From contig JAQVGY010000002.1 in NCBI GenBank assembly GCA_028696495.1, positions 1 through 55,158 of the forward strand: a stretch of DNA of 55,158 nucleotides. Direction: 5' to 3'. The translations under genes were made by a program, and so were the position numbers. The number at the start of each line of letters is the position of its first letter. The first letter of the stretch is position 1. Positions 18,401 to 26,557 of this stretch are shown one piece after another. The stretch comes from Atribacterota bacterium. GTDB lineage: Bacteria; Atribacterota; Phoenicimicrobiia; Phoenicimicrobiales; Stramentimicrobiaceae. The notes beneath the pieces were generated by a model. The model ran no database searches and had not been told where the DNA came from. It saw nothing but the letters and a program-made list of their open reading frames with translations.

Positions 18401-19023
18401 TGGGACAAATTAATTACAATGCCCCCCTTGAGTATCAAGAACAACTTGCCAAATTCAAAGAACTGCACCATAAAAAGGAAGAGATAGTTCAATCTAAAGA
18501 AAAAATATTAACTTTAATCGAAGAAATTGATAAAATAGCTAAAGAGCATTTTTATAATACCTTCCAAGAAGTGGAACTTAATTTTAAAGAGATATTTGAA
18601 AAACTATTCCATGGTGGCCAAGCATCATTGGAGTTGACTGATAATAAAAAACTACTGGAGACAGGTATTGAGGTGCTGGTACAACCCCCTGGCAAGCAGG
18701 TGCAGAATATTTCTTTACTGTCTGCCGGCGAAAAAGCTTTGACTGCTATTGCTCTTTTATTTGCATTATGGAAGGCAAACCCTACTCCTTTTTGTTTTTT
18801 TGATGAAATAGATTCTGCTTTAGATGATCTTAATGCAGTGCGTTTGTCATCTTTTATAAGAGATGATGCCATTCTTAAAGATTCTCAAATAATAATTATT
18901 ACCCATCAAAAAGAAGTTATGAAGGTAGCGGATGCATTATATGGAATTACTATGGATGGATATGGTACTTCTAAGTTAATGTCAGTTAGAATGTTAGAAA
19001 CGGGGGAGAATAGAAATCAGTAA
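15421..19023 (+). CDS. smc: Chromosome segregation ATPase SMC
   Basis: 1200 residues, full-length bacterial SMC. Walker A GPNGCGKS at 31-38, then long coiled coil (about 165-500), a hinge (about 505-650), a second coiled coil (about 680-1020), the ABC signature LSAGEKALTAIALL around 1100 and Walker B FFDEIDSALDD with Asp1128-Glu1129. It folds at the hinge to form the ring closed by ScpA/ScpB, both encoded at 5689-6992. TTG start with AGAAAGG about 10 nt upstream. It sits in the conserved rnc-smc-ftsY-ffh order. Confidence 0.98.
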   Translation: MFLKEIGIKGFKSFANKIKLNITPGITVIVGPNGCGKSNIIDAVRWILGEQNIRSLRGNKITDMIFAGNPEQKMRNFAQVYMLFDNTERKLSIDTEEVEIKRTIYRSGEIENYINGIPCRLKDIQELLLGSGLGKNSYSIIAQGKVDFILNAKPSERRILFEEASDVSIYRNRKEKSLKKLEVIENNILRVNDILYEVENTLSNYKKKSDDLETYQYYQDHILKLEYYLMYQQYKSLQSNIIKNNNKIQSFKDKIIKIDKTIFDYKDEIFKTEQKKEELENQLEEYLEQSKGNEISKNKLINHLTVLNQKKVDIDRLIQNNREDRARAESQYEKFTNNLASIEEDIAKTEQNENIFKKNLKEEELLLEKYSYINSYYKGKILTVESISKDIEFYYNNYRETIIKKGEEAKAKNISFSQIEAQIKQLTNRIADNQIQIENIVLEISYLEQNIKQLTEMEKEKKAELTRAETLIDKEKSLIQRYFNDIGLKNKEISLLKELLNTIHNGKIEDLDEFVEKHGLDDGVICFCELKNVVSNIPDNLKHVFDFILDDGIKYLHLLHSSKIPFLKQNYEIKIASRVRIAASNLISTHNYDLKTLNLGKEPGKGRVIGFANQLISFPQGFKDLIDAALGNILIVEDMVTALDIANQIKGKLTVISLDGIVINERGMVSIGFAPGKLIKDRYEISQKRILTLEHEINSIDSEWQKRKLILETEKEKYNLLLHEVKDISKKLNNYIIRINEKKVRLAENKNNTLTAENLLSSLKKRQSEEIEKIENNKRIIKILDKDISSVKNFFDSIILYNKCLSRYKNNGIAIINEIKRNIDNFKMKISWNEEREEFLQKRKIEMEQFVNSYQQEEKSREEKLENFNKNYTQLTQQEIELKEKLDCCQKEENKFICEINRIKEILKEKDHILRKGREGIEAEQEHLNSEKNALHECEMVSVQNQEKVSHLLQTINNQYNATIEEILCYKNYANNQAGALAKISEFKEQIKSMGQINYNAPLEYQEQLAKFKELHHKKEEIVQSKEKILTLIEEIDKIAKEHFYNTFQEVELNFKEIFEKLFHGGQASLELTDNKKLLETGIEVLVQPPGKQVQNISLLSAGEKALTAIALLFALWKANPTPFCFFDEIDSALDDLNAVRLSSFIRDDAILKDSQIIIITHQKEVMKVADALYGITMDGYGTSKLMSVRMLETGENRNQ

Positions 19024-19024
19024 T

Positions 19025-19933
19025 TTGTTAGCTTCCTTAAAAACAGGCTTAAAAAAAACGAGAGATAGCTTAATTGATAAATATGATATGTTATTTACAG
19101 ATGCTGTAAAAGATAAAAATCTCTTTCTGGAAAAAATTGAGGAATTACTGATTTTATCTGATATCGGTCCTCGGACTACTGAAGAAATCTTAACTCGTTT
19201 CCAGGCAATTAATATACACCAGTATAAAATGAATGATTTTAATTATTTTAAAAAATATCTTAAACAGATATTAATTGAATTAATTCCTGCAACAGATGAT
19301 GCTTTCATTATAAATCCTGAAATATTAAATATAGTGATGGTCGTAGGGGTCAATGGCACAGGAAAGACATCTTTTGCCGGTAAGCTCGCATACTATTTCA
19401 AAGATGGAGCATTGGACACTTTATTAGTGCCCGCTGACACATTTCGGGCGGGTGCCATAGAACAACTAACTTATTTAGCCAAACAAATAGATGTTGAGGT
19501 AATGAGAACATCAGCCGGTTCAGAACCAGCTTCTGTTGTTTTCGATAGCATACATTCTGCAAAAGCTAAAAAGAAGAAATTATTAATAATTGACACTGCA
19601 GGAAGGTTGCATACTTATAGCAATCTCATGAAAGAATTAGAAAAGGTAAAAAGGGTGATTAAAAAAAATGCACCCGAAGCAGCATTGAACATTATCTTAG
19701 TAATTGATGCTACTACCGGTCAAAATGGGCTTGCCCAGGCTATTAGTTTTAAAGAATCTCTGAATATTTCCAGTATAACTTTAACTAAATTGGATGGCAC
19801 ATCAAAAGGAGGAATAGTATTCACTATTCAGAAAGATTTGTTAATTCCCGTCTCATTTCTCACTTATGGAGAAAAGATTACCGATTTATGCAGATATGAT
19901 ACAGAAAAATTTATTGAGATACTGCTTAATTGA
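19025..19933 (+). CDS. ftsY: Signal recognition particle receptor FtsY
   Basis: SRP-receptor GTPase, 302 residues, consisting of the N and G domains without the long acidic A domain of E. coli. P-loop GVNGTGKT at 108-115, DTAGRLH, and TKLDGTSKGG are clear; ADTFRAGAIEQL is the SRP-family insert. The TTG at 19025 is one base after the smc stop. The only strong Shine-Dalgarno sequence, GGGGGAG (19002-19008), is 16 nt from this TTG but 7 nt from an in-frame ATC at 19016, so the start is uncertain by three codons. Partner of Ffh, encoded next. Confidence 0.96.
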   Translation: MLASLKTGLKKTRDSLIDKYDMLFTDAVKDKNLFLEKIEELLILSDIGPRTTEEILTRFQAINIHQYKMNDFNYFKKYLKQILIELIPATDDAFIINPEILNIVMVVGVNGTGKTSFAGKLAYYFKDGALDTLLVPADTFRAGAIEQLTYLAKQIDVEVMRTSAGSEPASVVFDSIHSAKAKKKKLLIIDTAGRLHTYSNLMKELEKVKRVIKKNAPEAALNIILVIDATTGQNGLAQAISFKESLNISSITLTKLDGTSKGGIVFTIQKDLLIPVSFLTYGEKITDLCRYDTEKFIEILLN

Positions 19934-20027
19934 CACCACTTATAATTTTCTATATACTTATAGGGAATTTTTTATTTTTTTTATTTAAAAAGTTTCAATC
20001 CTTTGTTTTATTGTGATATTGGGAATA

Positions 20028-20056
20028 TTTACATAGCTGTACAAGCTTTTTATACT
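20028..20056 (+). promoter_or_regulatory. Sigma-70-type promoter for ffh
   Basis: TTTACA (20028-20033), a 17-bp spacer and TATACT (20051-20056), in the 144-bp gap between ftsY and ffh. The expected start is near 20062, giving a very short leader of about 15 nt. Confidence 0.55.
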
Positions 20057-20077
20057 TTTATATGGTGAATAATAATT

Positions 20078-21409
20078 ATGTTAGATATATTGTCGGAAAA
20101 ATTTCAATCAATTTTTTCAAAAATAAGAGAAAAAGGCAAAATTTCAGAATCTGATATTAAACAATCTTTAAGAGAAATCAAGCTTGCTCTTTTAGAAGCC
20201 GATGTTCATTATAAAGTGGTAAAAGATTTTATTGTAAAATTGGAAGAAAAGGTAAATCAGGAAGTACTTTCTAAAACCCTTACTCCCGGACAACAGATTA
20301 TTAAAATAACCCATGGAATATTAACTGAGATATTAGGAGAAAAACAGATTAAAATTAACATCAATGAGAAAATACCGACCACTATTCTTCTTATTGGTTT
20401 ACAGGGTTCTGGAAAAACAACTACTGCAGTTAAATTGGCTTTGACCCTTAAAAATAACGGACATATCCCGTTACTGGTAGCGGCTGATAGAATTAGGCCT
20501 GCTGCCATTGAACAGTTATCAATACTGGGCGGGGAAGCCGGTATTGATGTATTTACCGGGAATATCAATAAATCAGCTATTGATACTATTCTTGAAGCAG
20601 AACAATGGGCAAAAAAGTATAAATATAATGTTACTATTATTGATTCAGCAGGAAGACTACACATAGATCAAGAGCTAATACAGGAACTAAAGAAGATAAA
20701 AAACTCAATACAAGTTCATGAAACTTTACTTGTCCTTGATGCTTTAATGGGTCAGGATGCCCTGAGGGTAGCTAACGATTTTAATAATGAAGTTGGAGTA
20801 GATGGTTTTATTTTAACAAAATTGGATGGTGATGCCCGTGGTGGTGTTGCCCTTTCCCTAAGAAGTAGAACGAATTTACCTATTAAATTTGCTGGAGTAG
20901 GCGAAAAAATAACTGATTTAGAACCGTTTTATCCTGATCGTATTTCCTCCCGAATTCTTGGAATGGGGGATACCTTAACACTAATTGAAAAGATTGAAGC
21001 CAGCTATGCCCGTAATGAATTGCAAAATATGGGAGGAAAGGTATTTAGAGAACAGTTTAATTTGAATGATTTTTATGAACAACTGAAAAAAATCAAAAAA
21101 ATGGGTTCTCTGGAAAATATATTTAATTTGATGCCTTTTCAATTTTCAAGCTCATTAAAGAATATTAAACAGGATTTTGGAGATGAGGAAAAAGGATTAA
21201 AAAGGGTTGAAGCCATAATTTGTTCCATGACCAAACAAGAAAGGTTGGACCCTGATATTATTAATGGAAGCCGAAGAAGGAGAATTGCCAGAGGCAGTGG
21301 GACAACGGTAAACGAGGTAAACCGATTACTAAACCAATTTTTTAAAATGAAGAAATTTTTAAAACAGCGAACTGGTTTGGACTCATTAGTTCCTTTTATG
21401 AGAAAATAA
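20078..21409 (+). CDS. ffh: Signal recognition particle protein Ffh
   Basis: SRP54 homologue that binds 4.5S/SRP RNA and signal peptides. N domain, G domain with P-loop GLQGSGKT (107-114), DSAGRLH and TKLDGDARGG, then an M domain from about 300 containing the RNA-binding SRRRRIARGSGTTVNEVN. 443 residues, standard length. The C terminus after the M domain is short and not Met-rich. It has its own promoter and leads the following rpsP-khpA-trmD-rplS group. No SRP RNA was recognised in the window. Confidence 0.97.
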   Translation: MLDILSEKFQSIFSKIREKGKISESDIKQSLREIKLALLEADVHYKVVKDFIVKLEEKVNQEVLSKTLTPGQQIIKITHGILTEILGEKQIKININEKIPTTILLIGLQGSGKTTTAVKLALTLKNNGHIPLLVAADRIRPAAIEQLSILGGEAGIDVFTGNINKSAIDTILEAEQWAKKYKYNVTIIDSAGRLHIDQELIQELKKIKNSIQVHETLLVLDALMGQDALRVANDFNNEVGVDGFILTKLDGDARGGVALSLRSRTNLPIKFAGVGEKITDLEPFYPDRISSRILGMGDTLTLIEKIEASYARNELQNMGGKVFREQFNLNDFYEQLKKIKKMGSLENIFNLMPFQFSSSLKNIKQDFGDEEKGLKRVEAIICSMTKQERLDPDIINGSRRRRIARGSGTTVNEVNRLLNQFFKMKKFLKQRTGLDSLVPFMRK

Positions 21410-21456
21410 ATAATAGATTGTACAAATAATATTTTAAATAATTTATGGAGGAAAAG

Positions 21457-21717
21457 ATGTCTGCGAAAATAAAACTGAGAAGAGAAGGCGCCAAAAAAAA
21501 TCCTTGTTATAAGGTTATAGTTATAGATTCCCGTAAAACAGGGGATGGAAGATTCATACAGATGTTAGGTTATTATCAGCCAACTAAAGAACCTTATGCC
21601 TTAAAAATTGACAAAGACGAGAGCTTAAAATGGATTAAGCAGGGAGCAAAGATGACAAAAACAGTGGAATCTTTACTTAGAAAAGAAGGCATACTGAATG
21701 ACTCTAAAGAAGTTTAA
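21457..21717 (+). CDS. rpsP: 30S ribosomal protein S16
   Basis: 86 residues with the S16 pattern KIKLRREGAKKNPCYKVIVID and RFIQMLGYYQP. An upstream in-frame ATG (21445) exists, but GGAGG at 21447-21451 is placed five bases before the ATG at 21457, and MSAKIKLRR is the expected N terminus, so the later start is chosen. First gene of the rpsP-khpA-trmD-rplS cluster. Confidence 0.95.
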   Translation: MSAKIKLRREGAKKNPCYKVIVIDSRKTGDGRFIQMLGYYQPTKEPYALKIDKDESLKWIKQGAKMTKTVESLLRKEGILNDSKEV

Positions 21718-21771
21718 TTAAAGCTGATACAGAGATAAGATGAGTTTATAAGAAATCCTTGGAGAAGTGAA

Positions 21772-22032
21772 TTGAAAGAAATTATTGACTATTTGTTAAA
21801 GATGTTAGTCGATTTTCCAGATAGTTTAAATATTAATACCATTAAGTTAAATAATGTTACTGTATTAGAGATAGTAGCTGACCCTGCAGATATTGGGAAA
21901 ATCATTGGTAAACAGGGAAGGGTAATCAAAGCAATAAGGGCAATTGTTAATGCGGCAACTGTAAAAGAAAAAACTAAGACTATAATTGAAATAAGAGAAG
22001 CCAGAGAGGAATATCCTTCTTCGAATTATTAA
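21772..22032 (+). CDS. khpA: KH-domain RNA-binding protein KhpA (YlqC)
   Basis: 86 residues with a single KH domain; the RNA-contacting loop is IGKIIGKQGRVIKAIR. TTG start with GGAGAAG upstream. It normally sits between rpsP and rimM; in Streptococcus KhpA pairs with KhpB/Jag and affects cell length. Here only 25 bp separate it from trmD, so the rimM gene usually found between them is missing. Confidence 0.9.
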   Translation: MKEIIDYLLKMLVDFPDSLNINTIKLNNVTVLEIVADPADIGKIIGKQGRVIKAIRAIVNAATVKEKTKTIIEIREAREEYPSSNY

Positions 22033-22057
22033 GAAGCAGGTTCCCATAAGGAGATTT

Positions 22058-22798
22058 ATGGAAATAACAGTGTTGACAATTTTCCCTAATATGTTTGATT
22101 CGCCCTTTGCAGAAAGCATTATTAAAAGGGCTATGGATAGACATCTGATAAACATCAACATCATGGATATTAGAAATTTTACCAAAGATAGGCATAAGAG
22201 TGTTGACGACTACTCCTATGGCGGTGGCCCGGGAATGATATTAAAGCCTGAGCCTATTGTTGATGCCATAGAATCTATTTATAAAAAAGATGGAAACTGG
22301 ACTGATAGTAAGATAATAATTACTTCTGCTCAAGGTAAAATATTTAATCAAAAAATAGCGAAAAAATTATCTACTTTAGAGAGAATTATTTTTATCTGTG
22401 GAAGATATGAAGGCATTGATGAGAGAGTTGGTCAGATACTAAATGCAGAAGAAATTTCAATAGGTGATTATGTTCTAACAGGTGGAGAAATACCGGTTAT
22501 GGTTATGGTTGATGCTATAATCAGGATGATTCCTGGAGTATTGGGAAAAGAAGAATCAGCCAAAAGTGATTCTTTTTACCATGGATTACTTGATTACCCC
22601 CATTTTACCAGACCGGAAAACTATAGAAACTTTAAAGTACCGGAGGTTTTATTATCGGGAGACCATGAAAAAATTGACAGATGGAGAATGAAGCAATCAT
22701 TACTGAGAACATTCATCCGCAGACCGGATTTGTTTGTAGATAGAAATTTTTCCGAAGAAGAACTTAAAATAATAGATGACTGGAAAAGAATTGATTAG
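22058..22798 (+). CDS. trmD: tRNA (guanine37-N1)-methyltransferase
   Basis: SPOUT-class trefoil-knot methyltransferase making m1G37, which prevents +1 frameshifting. 246 residues starting MEITVLTIFPNMF, with DDYSYGGGPGMILKPEP, the knot motifs ICGRYEGIDERV and SIGDYVLTGGE, and a C-terminal DNA-binding-like helical domain with HFTRPENY. Ends 16 bp before the rplS ATG. Confidence 0.97.
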   Translation: MEITVLTIFPNMFDSPFAESIIKRAMDRHLININIMDIRNFTKDRHKSVDDYSYGGGPGMILKPEPIVDAIESIYKKDGNWTDSKIIITSAQGKIFNQKIAKKLSTLERIIFICGRYEGIDERVGQILNAEEISIGDYVLTGGEIPVMVMVDAIIRMIPGVLGKEESAKSDSFYHGLLDYPHFTRPENYRNFKVPEVLLSGDHEKIDRWRMKQSLLRTFIRRPDLFVDRNFSEEELKIIDDWKRID

Positions 22799-22814
22799 AA
22801 AAGAGAGGAATATA

Positions 22815-23150
22815 ATGATGAACAATATTAAATATATCGAAGATGCTCATTTAAAAAAAGAAACATTGGATATAAAACCCGGTGATCTAATCGAGGTACA
22901 CCAGAAGATTATTGAAGGGGAAAGAAAAAGAATTCAAATTTTCAGAGGGATTTTAATCGCCAGAAAGCATGGTGGGAGCAGAGAGACAATAACTGTAAGA
23001 AAGGTTAGCAAAGGTATTGGTGTTGAAAAAATATTTCCAATACATTCCCCTACCATAGAAAGTATTAAACTTATTAAAAGAGGTACTGCTAGAAGAGCAA
23101 AATTATATTTCTTAAGGGATAGGGTTGGACAAAGAGGATTGATGGCTTAA
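22815..23150 (+). CDS. rplS: 50S ribosomal protein L19
   Basis: 111 residues with the L19 signature (KPGDLIEVHQKIIEGERKR, FRGILIARKHGG, TVRKVSKGIGVEKIFPIHSP). The frame is open upstream into trmD (from 22776), but the ATG at 22815 follows GAGAGGAA and gives the normal L19 N terminus. Last gene of the rpsP-trmD group. Confidence 0.96.
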   Translation: MMNNIKYIEDAHLKKETLDIKPGDLIEVHQKIIEGERKRIQIFRGILIARKHGGSRETITVRKVSKGIGVEKIFPIHSPTIESIKLIKRGTARRAKLYFLRDRVGQRGLMA

Positions 23151-23171
23151 TTCTCTTTAGATTTAATTAAA

Positions 23172-23858
23172 TTGATTAAAAAAGTTTCACGTTTAAGAAG
23201 AAAAATTAATTTTTTATATCAGGAAAGAATAAGGATTGAAAAATTAAAGGCTATTGAAAGAAATCTATTACTTTCTGGTTTTCACTGTATCGCAGGTATT
23301 GATGAGGTGGGAAGGGGAGCCCTGGCAGGACCAGTTGTAGCCGCAGCTGTGGTACTTAGAGATATTGATTCTTTTTTTATCACTGATTTAAAAGATTCTA
23401 AAAAAATAAGTAAAAATAAAAGGGAATATTTGTATAAATTAATCATGGACAAATCCTGTGATATCGGAATTGGCCTGGCCAGCCCTGCTACAATTGACAG
23501 AATAAATATACTAAAGGCAACATTGCTGGCTATGACAAGAGCCATTGCATCTCTCAGCCAACAGCCTGATTATTTATTAATTGATGCCTTGAAAATACCC
23601 TTTATTGAAACAGAGCAAGACAGTATTGTCAAAGGTGAAGACAAGAGTATATCCATAGCTGCTGCTTCAGTAGTGGCTAAAGTATATCGGGATAACCTTA
23701 TGAGGGAATTTCATAAAAAATATCCAATTTATCTTTTTAATCAGAATATGGGATATGGAACAAAAAAACATTTTGCAGCTATAAAGACTGATGGAATTTG
23801 CCCTATCCACCGTAAAACTTTTAAAGGCGTGGTTGTAAATAATAAAAATACTCATTAA
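23172..23858 (+). CDS. rnhB: Ribonuclease HII
   Basis: Removes ribonucleotides from DNA-RNA hybrids. GIDEVGRGALAGPVVAAAV begins the catalytic domain (Asp44, Glu45), with LIDALKIP and KSISIAAASVVAKVYRD completing the active site. About 35 basic residues precede the domain, as in Bacillus RnhB. TTG start without a good ribosome binding site, so the exact N terminus is uncertain. Follows rplS by 21 bp, a common order. Confidence 0.95.
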   Translation: MIKKVSRLRRKINFLYQERIRIEKLKAIERNLLLSGFHCIAGIDEVGRGALAGPVVAAAVVLRDIDSFFITDLKDSKKISKNKREYLYKLIMDKSCDIGIGLASPATIDRINILKATLLAMTRAIASLSQQPDYLLIDALKIPFIETEQDSIVKGEDKSISIAAASVVAKVYRDNLMREFHKKYPIYLFNQNMGYGTKKHFAAIKTDGICPIHRKTFKGVVVNNKNTH

Positions 23859-23885
23859 AACTATTATTAAACCAAATAGAACTAT

Positions 23886-24239
23886 ATGAATAATATCGGA
23901 AAAATTGGGGAAGAATTAGCAAGGCACTATTTATCTAAAAAAGGTTATCATATTTTAGAACAAAACTACAGGGTTGTCTTTGGTGAAATTGATATTATTG
24001 CTGAAAAGAATAATTGCATATGTTTTATTGAAGTAAAATGTAGAAAATCGCAAAAATATGGACTTCCTGAAGAATCTATCACTAAATATAAAATGAATAA
24101 AATTATAAAGGTTGCACAATTATACATTAAACAAAAAGGTATTGAAGATAAACTTTTTCGTTTTGATGTTATTACACTCCAATTTAATCACCGTTTATTG
24201 GCAAAAATAAAACATATTCCCAATGCATTTCATTGTTAA
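23886..24239 (+). CDS. YraN/UPF0102 family endonuclease-like protein
   Basis: 117 residues with the restriction-endonuclease-like pattern of UPF0102: GEELARHYLSKKGYHILEQNYR, GEIDIIAE and IEVKCRKS, i.e. the D-ExK active-site arrangement. Function is unknown; a link to DNA recombination or uptake is guessed from its frequent position between rnhB and yifB/comM, as seen here. No clear ribosome binding site. Confidence 0.88.
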   Translation: MNNIGKIGEELARHYLSKKGYHILEQNYRVVFGEIDIIAEKNNCICFIEVKCRKSQKYGLPEESITKYKMNKIIKVAQLYIKQKGIEDKLFRFDVITLQFNHRLLAKIKHIPNAFHC

Positions 24240-24274
24240 ATACAATAAATATAGTTATAGGATTAGGTGCTATC

Positions 24275-25810
24275 TTGATTTCAAAACTTTGCAGTGCTGC
24301 TCTTTTAGGTGTAGAAGCATTTCTTGTTGAAGTAGAAGTTGATGTTGCCAGCGGGCTACCTTCTTTTAATATAGTGGGCTTGCCTGATACCGCAATACAG
24401 GAATCGCGAGAAAGAGTCAGGTCTGCCTTAACAAATTCTGAATTTCGATTTCCAATGCAAAGAATAACTGTAAATTTAGCACCTGCAGATATTAAAAAGG
24501 AAGGCCCTGCCTTAGATTTACCAATTGCCGTAGGAATACTGGCTGCCAATGATCAATTACAGGGATTTTCTTTAAAAAATTGTATTATTATAGGCGAACT
24601 CTCTCTGAATGGCAGCATAAGGCCGGTAAACGGGGTATTATCAATTGCCTTAATGGCTAGAAAAAATGGTATTGATAATATCATCGTTCCTATGGAAAAT
24701 GCTGAGGAAGCCGGAATAGTAGATGGAATAAAAATCTATCCTGTTTCTAATTTACGACAGGTAGTTAGATTTCTGAATAAACAAATAAATATTAACCCTT
24801 TTTATGTCAATAGAGAAAAATTGCTTTCTAATATTGATGTCTATTCAGTCGACTTTGCCGATGTCAAGGGTCAGCAACATGCCAAAAGGGCTTTGGAAGT
24901 AGCGGCAGCCGGGGGACATAATGTTATAATGATTGGTCCACCAGGTTCTGGTAAAACTATGTTAGCCAAACGTCTTCCCACAATTTTACCCGCTATTTCC
25001 CTGGAGGAATCAATTGAAATAACCCGCCTCTACAGTATTTCTAATTTTGCCAATAGAAGCTCTCCTATTATGACCAGAAGGCCTTTTCGGGCACCACACC
25101 ATACCATAAGTGATATCGGACTTATCGGAGGAGGAACTTTCCCTAAGCCTGGTGAAATCAGCTTGGCTCATAACGGGGTATTGTTCTTAGATGAACTCCC
25201 TGAATTCAGCCGTTCGGCATTAGAATCATTACGTCAACCAATAGAAAACGGAATAGTTACAATTTCCAGAGCATTACGTTCAGTCACTTATTTATCGCGT
25301 TTTATGCTTGTAGCAGCCGCCAATCCCTGTCCTTGTGGTTTTTTTGGTGACCCGGTCAAACAATGTACCTGCACCTCATACCAAATTCAAAAATACAGGG
25401 CAAAAATCTCGGGTCCACTATTGGATAGAATCGATATACAGATTGAAGTACCAAGACTTGATTATAAAGAATTAGTAAAGAGAAAAAATGACTATGAGAG
25501 TTCCGGTGAAATTAGAAAAAGAATTGAAAAATCCAGGAAGATACAATTAGTTCGTTTCCAAGGAAAAAAAATTTATAATAACTCACAGATGAATCGCAAA
25601 GATATTGAAAAATACTGTTCATTGTCGGAAGAAGCCTGGAACCTACTAAATCAGGCAATGGAAAAATTAAAATTGAGTGCACGGGCATATGATAAAATCT
25701 TAAAATTATCCAGAACAATTGCAGATATTGATTTAGTAGAAGAAATTCAGGCTGTACATATAGCTGAAGCTGTTCAATACAGGAGTTTAGATAGAGAATA
25801 TCTGATATAA
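24275..25810 (+). CDS. comM: YifB/ComM family AAA+ ATPase (Mg chelatase-like)
   Basis: N-terminal ChlI/Lon-like domain (SAALLGVEAFLVEVEVDVASGLPSFNIVGLPD), then an AAA+ domain with Walker A GPPGSGKT, Walker B VLFLDELPEF, and a cysteine cluster NPCPCGFFGD ... CTC typical of the family, then a C-terminal helical domain. ComM is a branch-migration helicase in natural transformation; in other bacteria the role is less clear. The frame opens at a TTG at 24233 inside yraN, but the TTG at 24275 matches the usual family N terminus and has AGG about 7 nt upstream, so I choose it. Confidence 0.93.
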   Translation: MISKLCSAALLGVEAFLVEVEVDVASGLPSFNIVGLPDTAIQESRERVRSALTNSEFRFPMQRITVNLAPADIKKEGPALDLPIAVGILAANDQLQGFSLKNCIIIGELSLNGSIRPVNGVLSIALMARKNGIDNIIVPMENAEEAGIVDGIKIYPVSNLRQVVRFLNKQININPFYVNREKLLSNIDVYSVDFADVKGQQHAKRALEVAAAGGHNVIMIGPPGSGKTMLAKRLPTILPAISLEESIEITRLYSISNFANRSSPIMTRRPFRAPHHTISDIGLIGGGTFPKPGEISLAHNGVLFLDELPEFSRSALESLRQPIENGIVTISRALRSVTYLSRFMLVAAANPCPCGFFGDPVKQCTCTSYQIQKYRAKISGPLLDRIDIQIEVPRLDYKELVKRKNDYESSGEIRKRIEKSRKIQLVRFQGKKIYNNSQMNRKDIEKYCSLSEEAWNLLNQAMEKLKLSARAYDKILKLSRTIADIDLVEEIQAVHIAEAVQYRSLDREYLI

Positions 25811-25843
25811 AAATATCTGGTTAGATATGAAGAGGTTAATAGT

Positions 25844-26515
25844 ATGTTTAAAAATAAATTGGCTCCATCAATATTAAATGCTGACTTTTCCTGTCTGAAG
25901 GAAGTTTTGCTCTTATTAGAAAGATGTAAGGTAGATTTAGTCCATCTTGATGTTATGGATGGGAATTTTGTCCCCAATATTACTTTTGGTCCTAAGATAG
26001 TTAACACCATTAGAAAAAATATCAGTCTCCCACTTAGCGTACATCTGATGATAGAAAAACCGGAAAGATATATTGAAGTATTCTCTAAAGCTTTATTCAC
26101 CCGGGATAGTATTATTGTACATGTTGAAACATGCCCCCATTTAGACAAAACATTACAGATGATAATTGATTCCGGATTAAAAACCGGAGTAGCCCTTAAT
26201 CCTGCAACTCCATTGGAAATGATAAAGCATGTCCTGGACAAGCTGAATGTTATACTGATAATGACTGTTAACCCTGGTTTTGGTGGACAACAATTTATAA
26301 CAACTATGATAAAAAAAATTACCCAAGCCAGGGAAATAGTGAATAAGTTCGGGAAAAACATTGATATTCAGGTAGATGGTGGAGTAAATATTAAAAATAT
26401 TGAAACAGTCAATAAAGCAGGAGCAAATATTCTTGTAGTTGGTTCTGAAATATTTGAAGCTGAAAATCCTGAGAATATGATAAGAGATATTCAAAAAAAG
26501 CTGCAAATCTTATAA
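25844..26515 (+). CDS. rpe: Ribulose-phosphate 3-epimerase
   Basis: TIM-barrel enzyme converting ribulose-5-P to xylulose-5-P in the pentose phosphate pathway. APSILNADF, VHLDVMDGNFVPNITFGP with the metal-binding His/Asp, SVHLMIEKP, MTVNPGFGGQQF and QVDGGVN are all present. 223 residues, standard. GAGG lies about 10 nt before the ATG. Confidence 0.97.
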   Translation: MFKNKLAPSILNADFSCLKEVLLLLERCKVDLVHLDVMDGNFVPNITFGPKIVNTIRKNISLPLSVHLMIEKPERYIEVFSKALFTRDSIIVHVETCPHLDKTLQMIIDSGLKTGVALNPATPLEMIKHVLDKLNVILIMTVNPGFGGQQFITTMIKKITQAREIVNKFGKNIDIQVDGGVNIKNIETVNKAGANILVVGSEIFEAENPENMIRDIQKKLQIL

Positions 26516-26557
26516 ATCATCTACTCATTTTCATAAATTAAGCGGGTATCTAAAAAT

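Noticed and set aside
24184..24549. 121-codon minus-strand frame opposite the start of comM
   Set aside because: Shadow of the conserved YifB N-terminal domain; no homology recognised.
25774..26361. 195-codon minus-strand frame opposite rpe
   Set aside because: Complement of conserved Rpe codons, hydrophobic only because of the antisense of charged codons.
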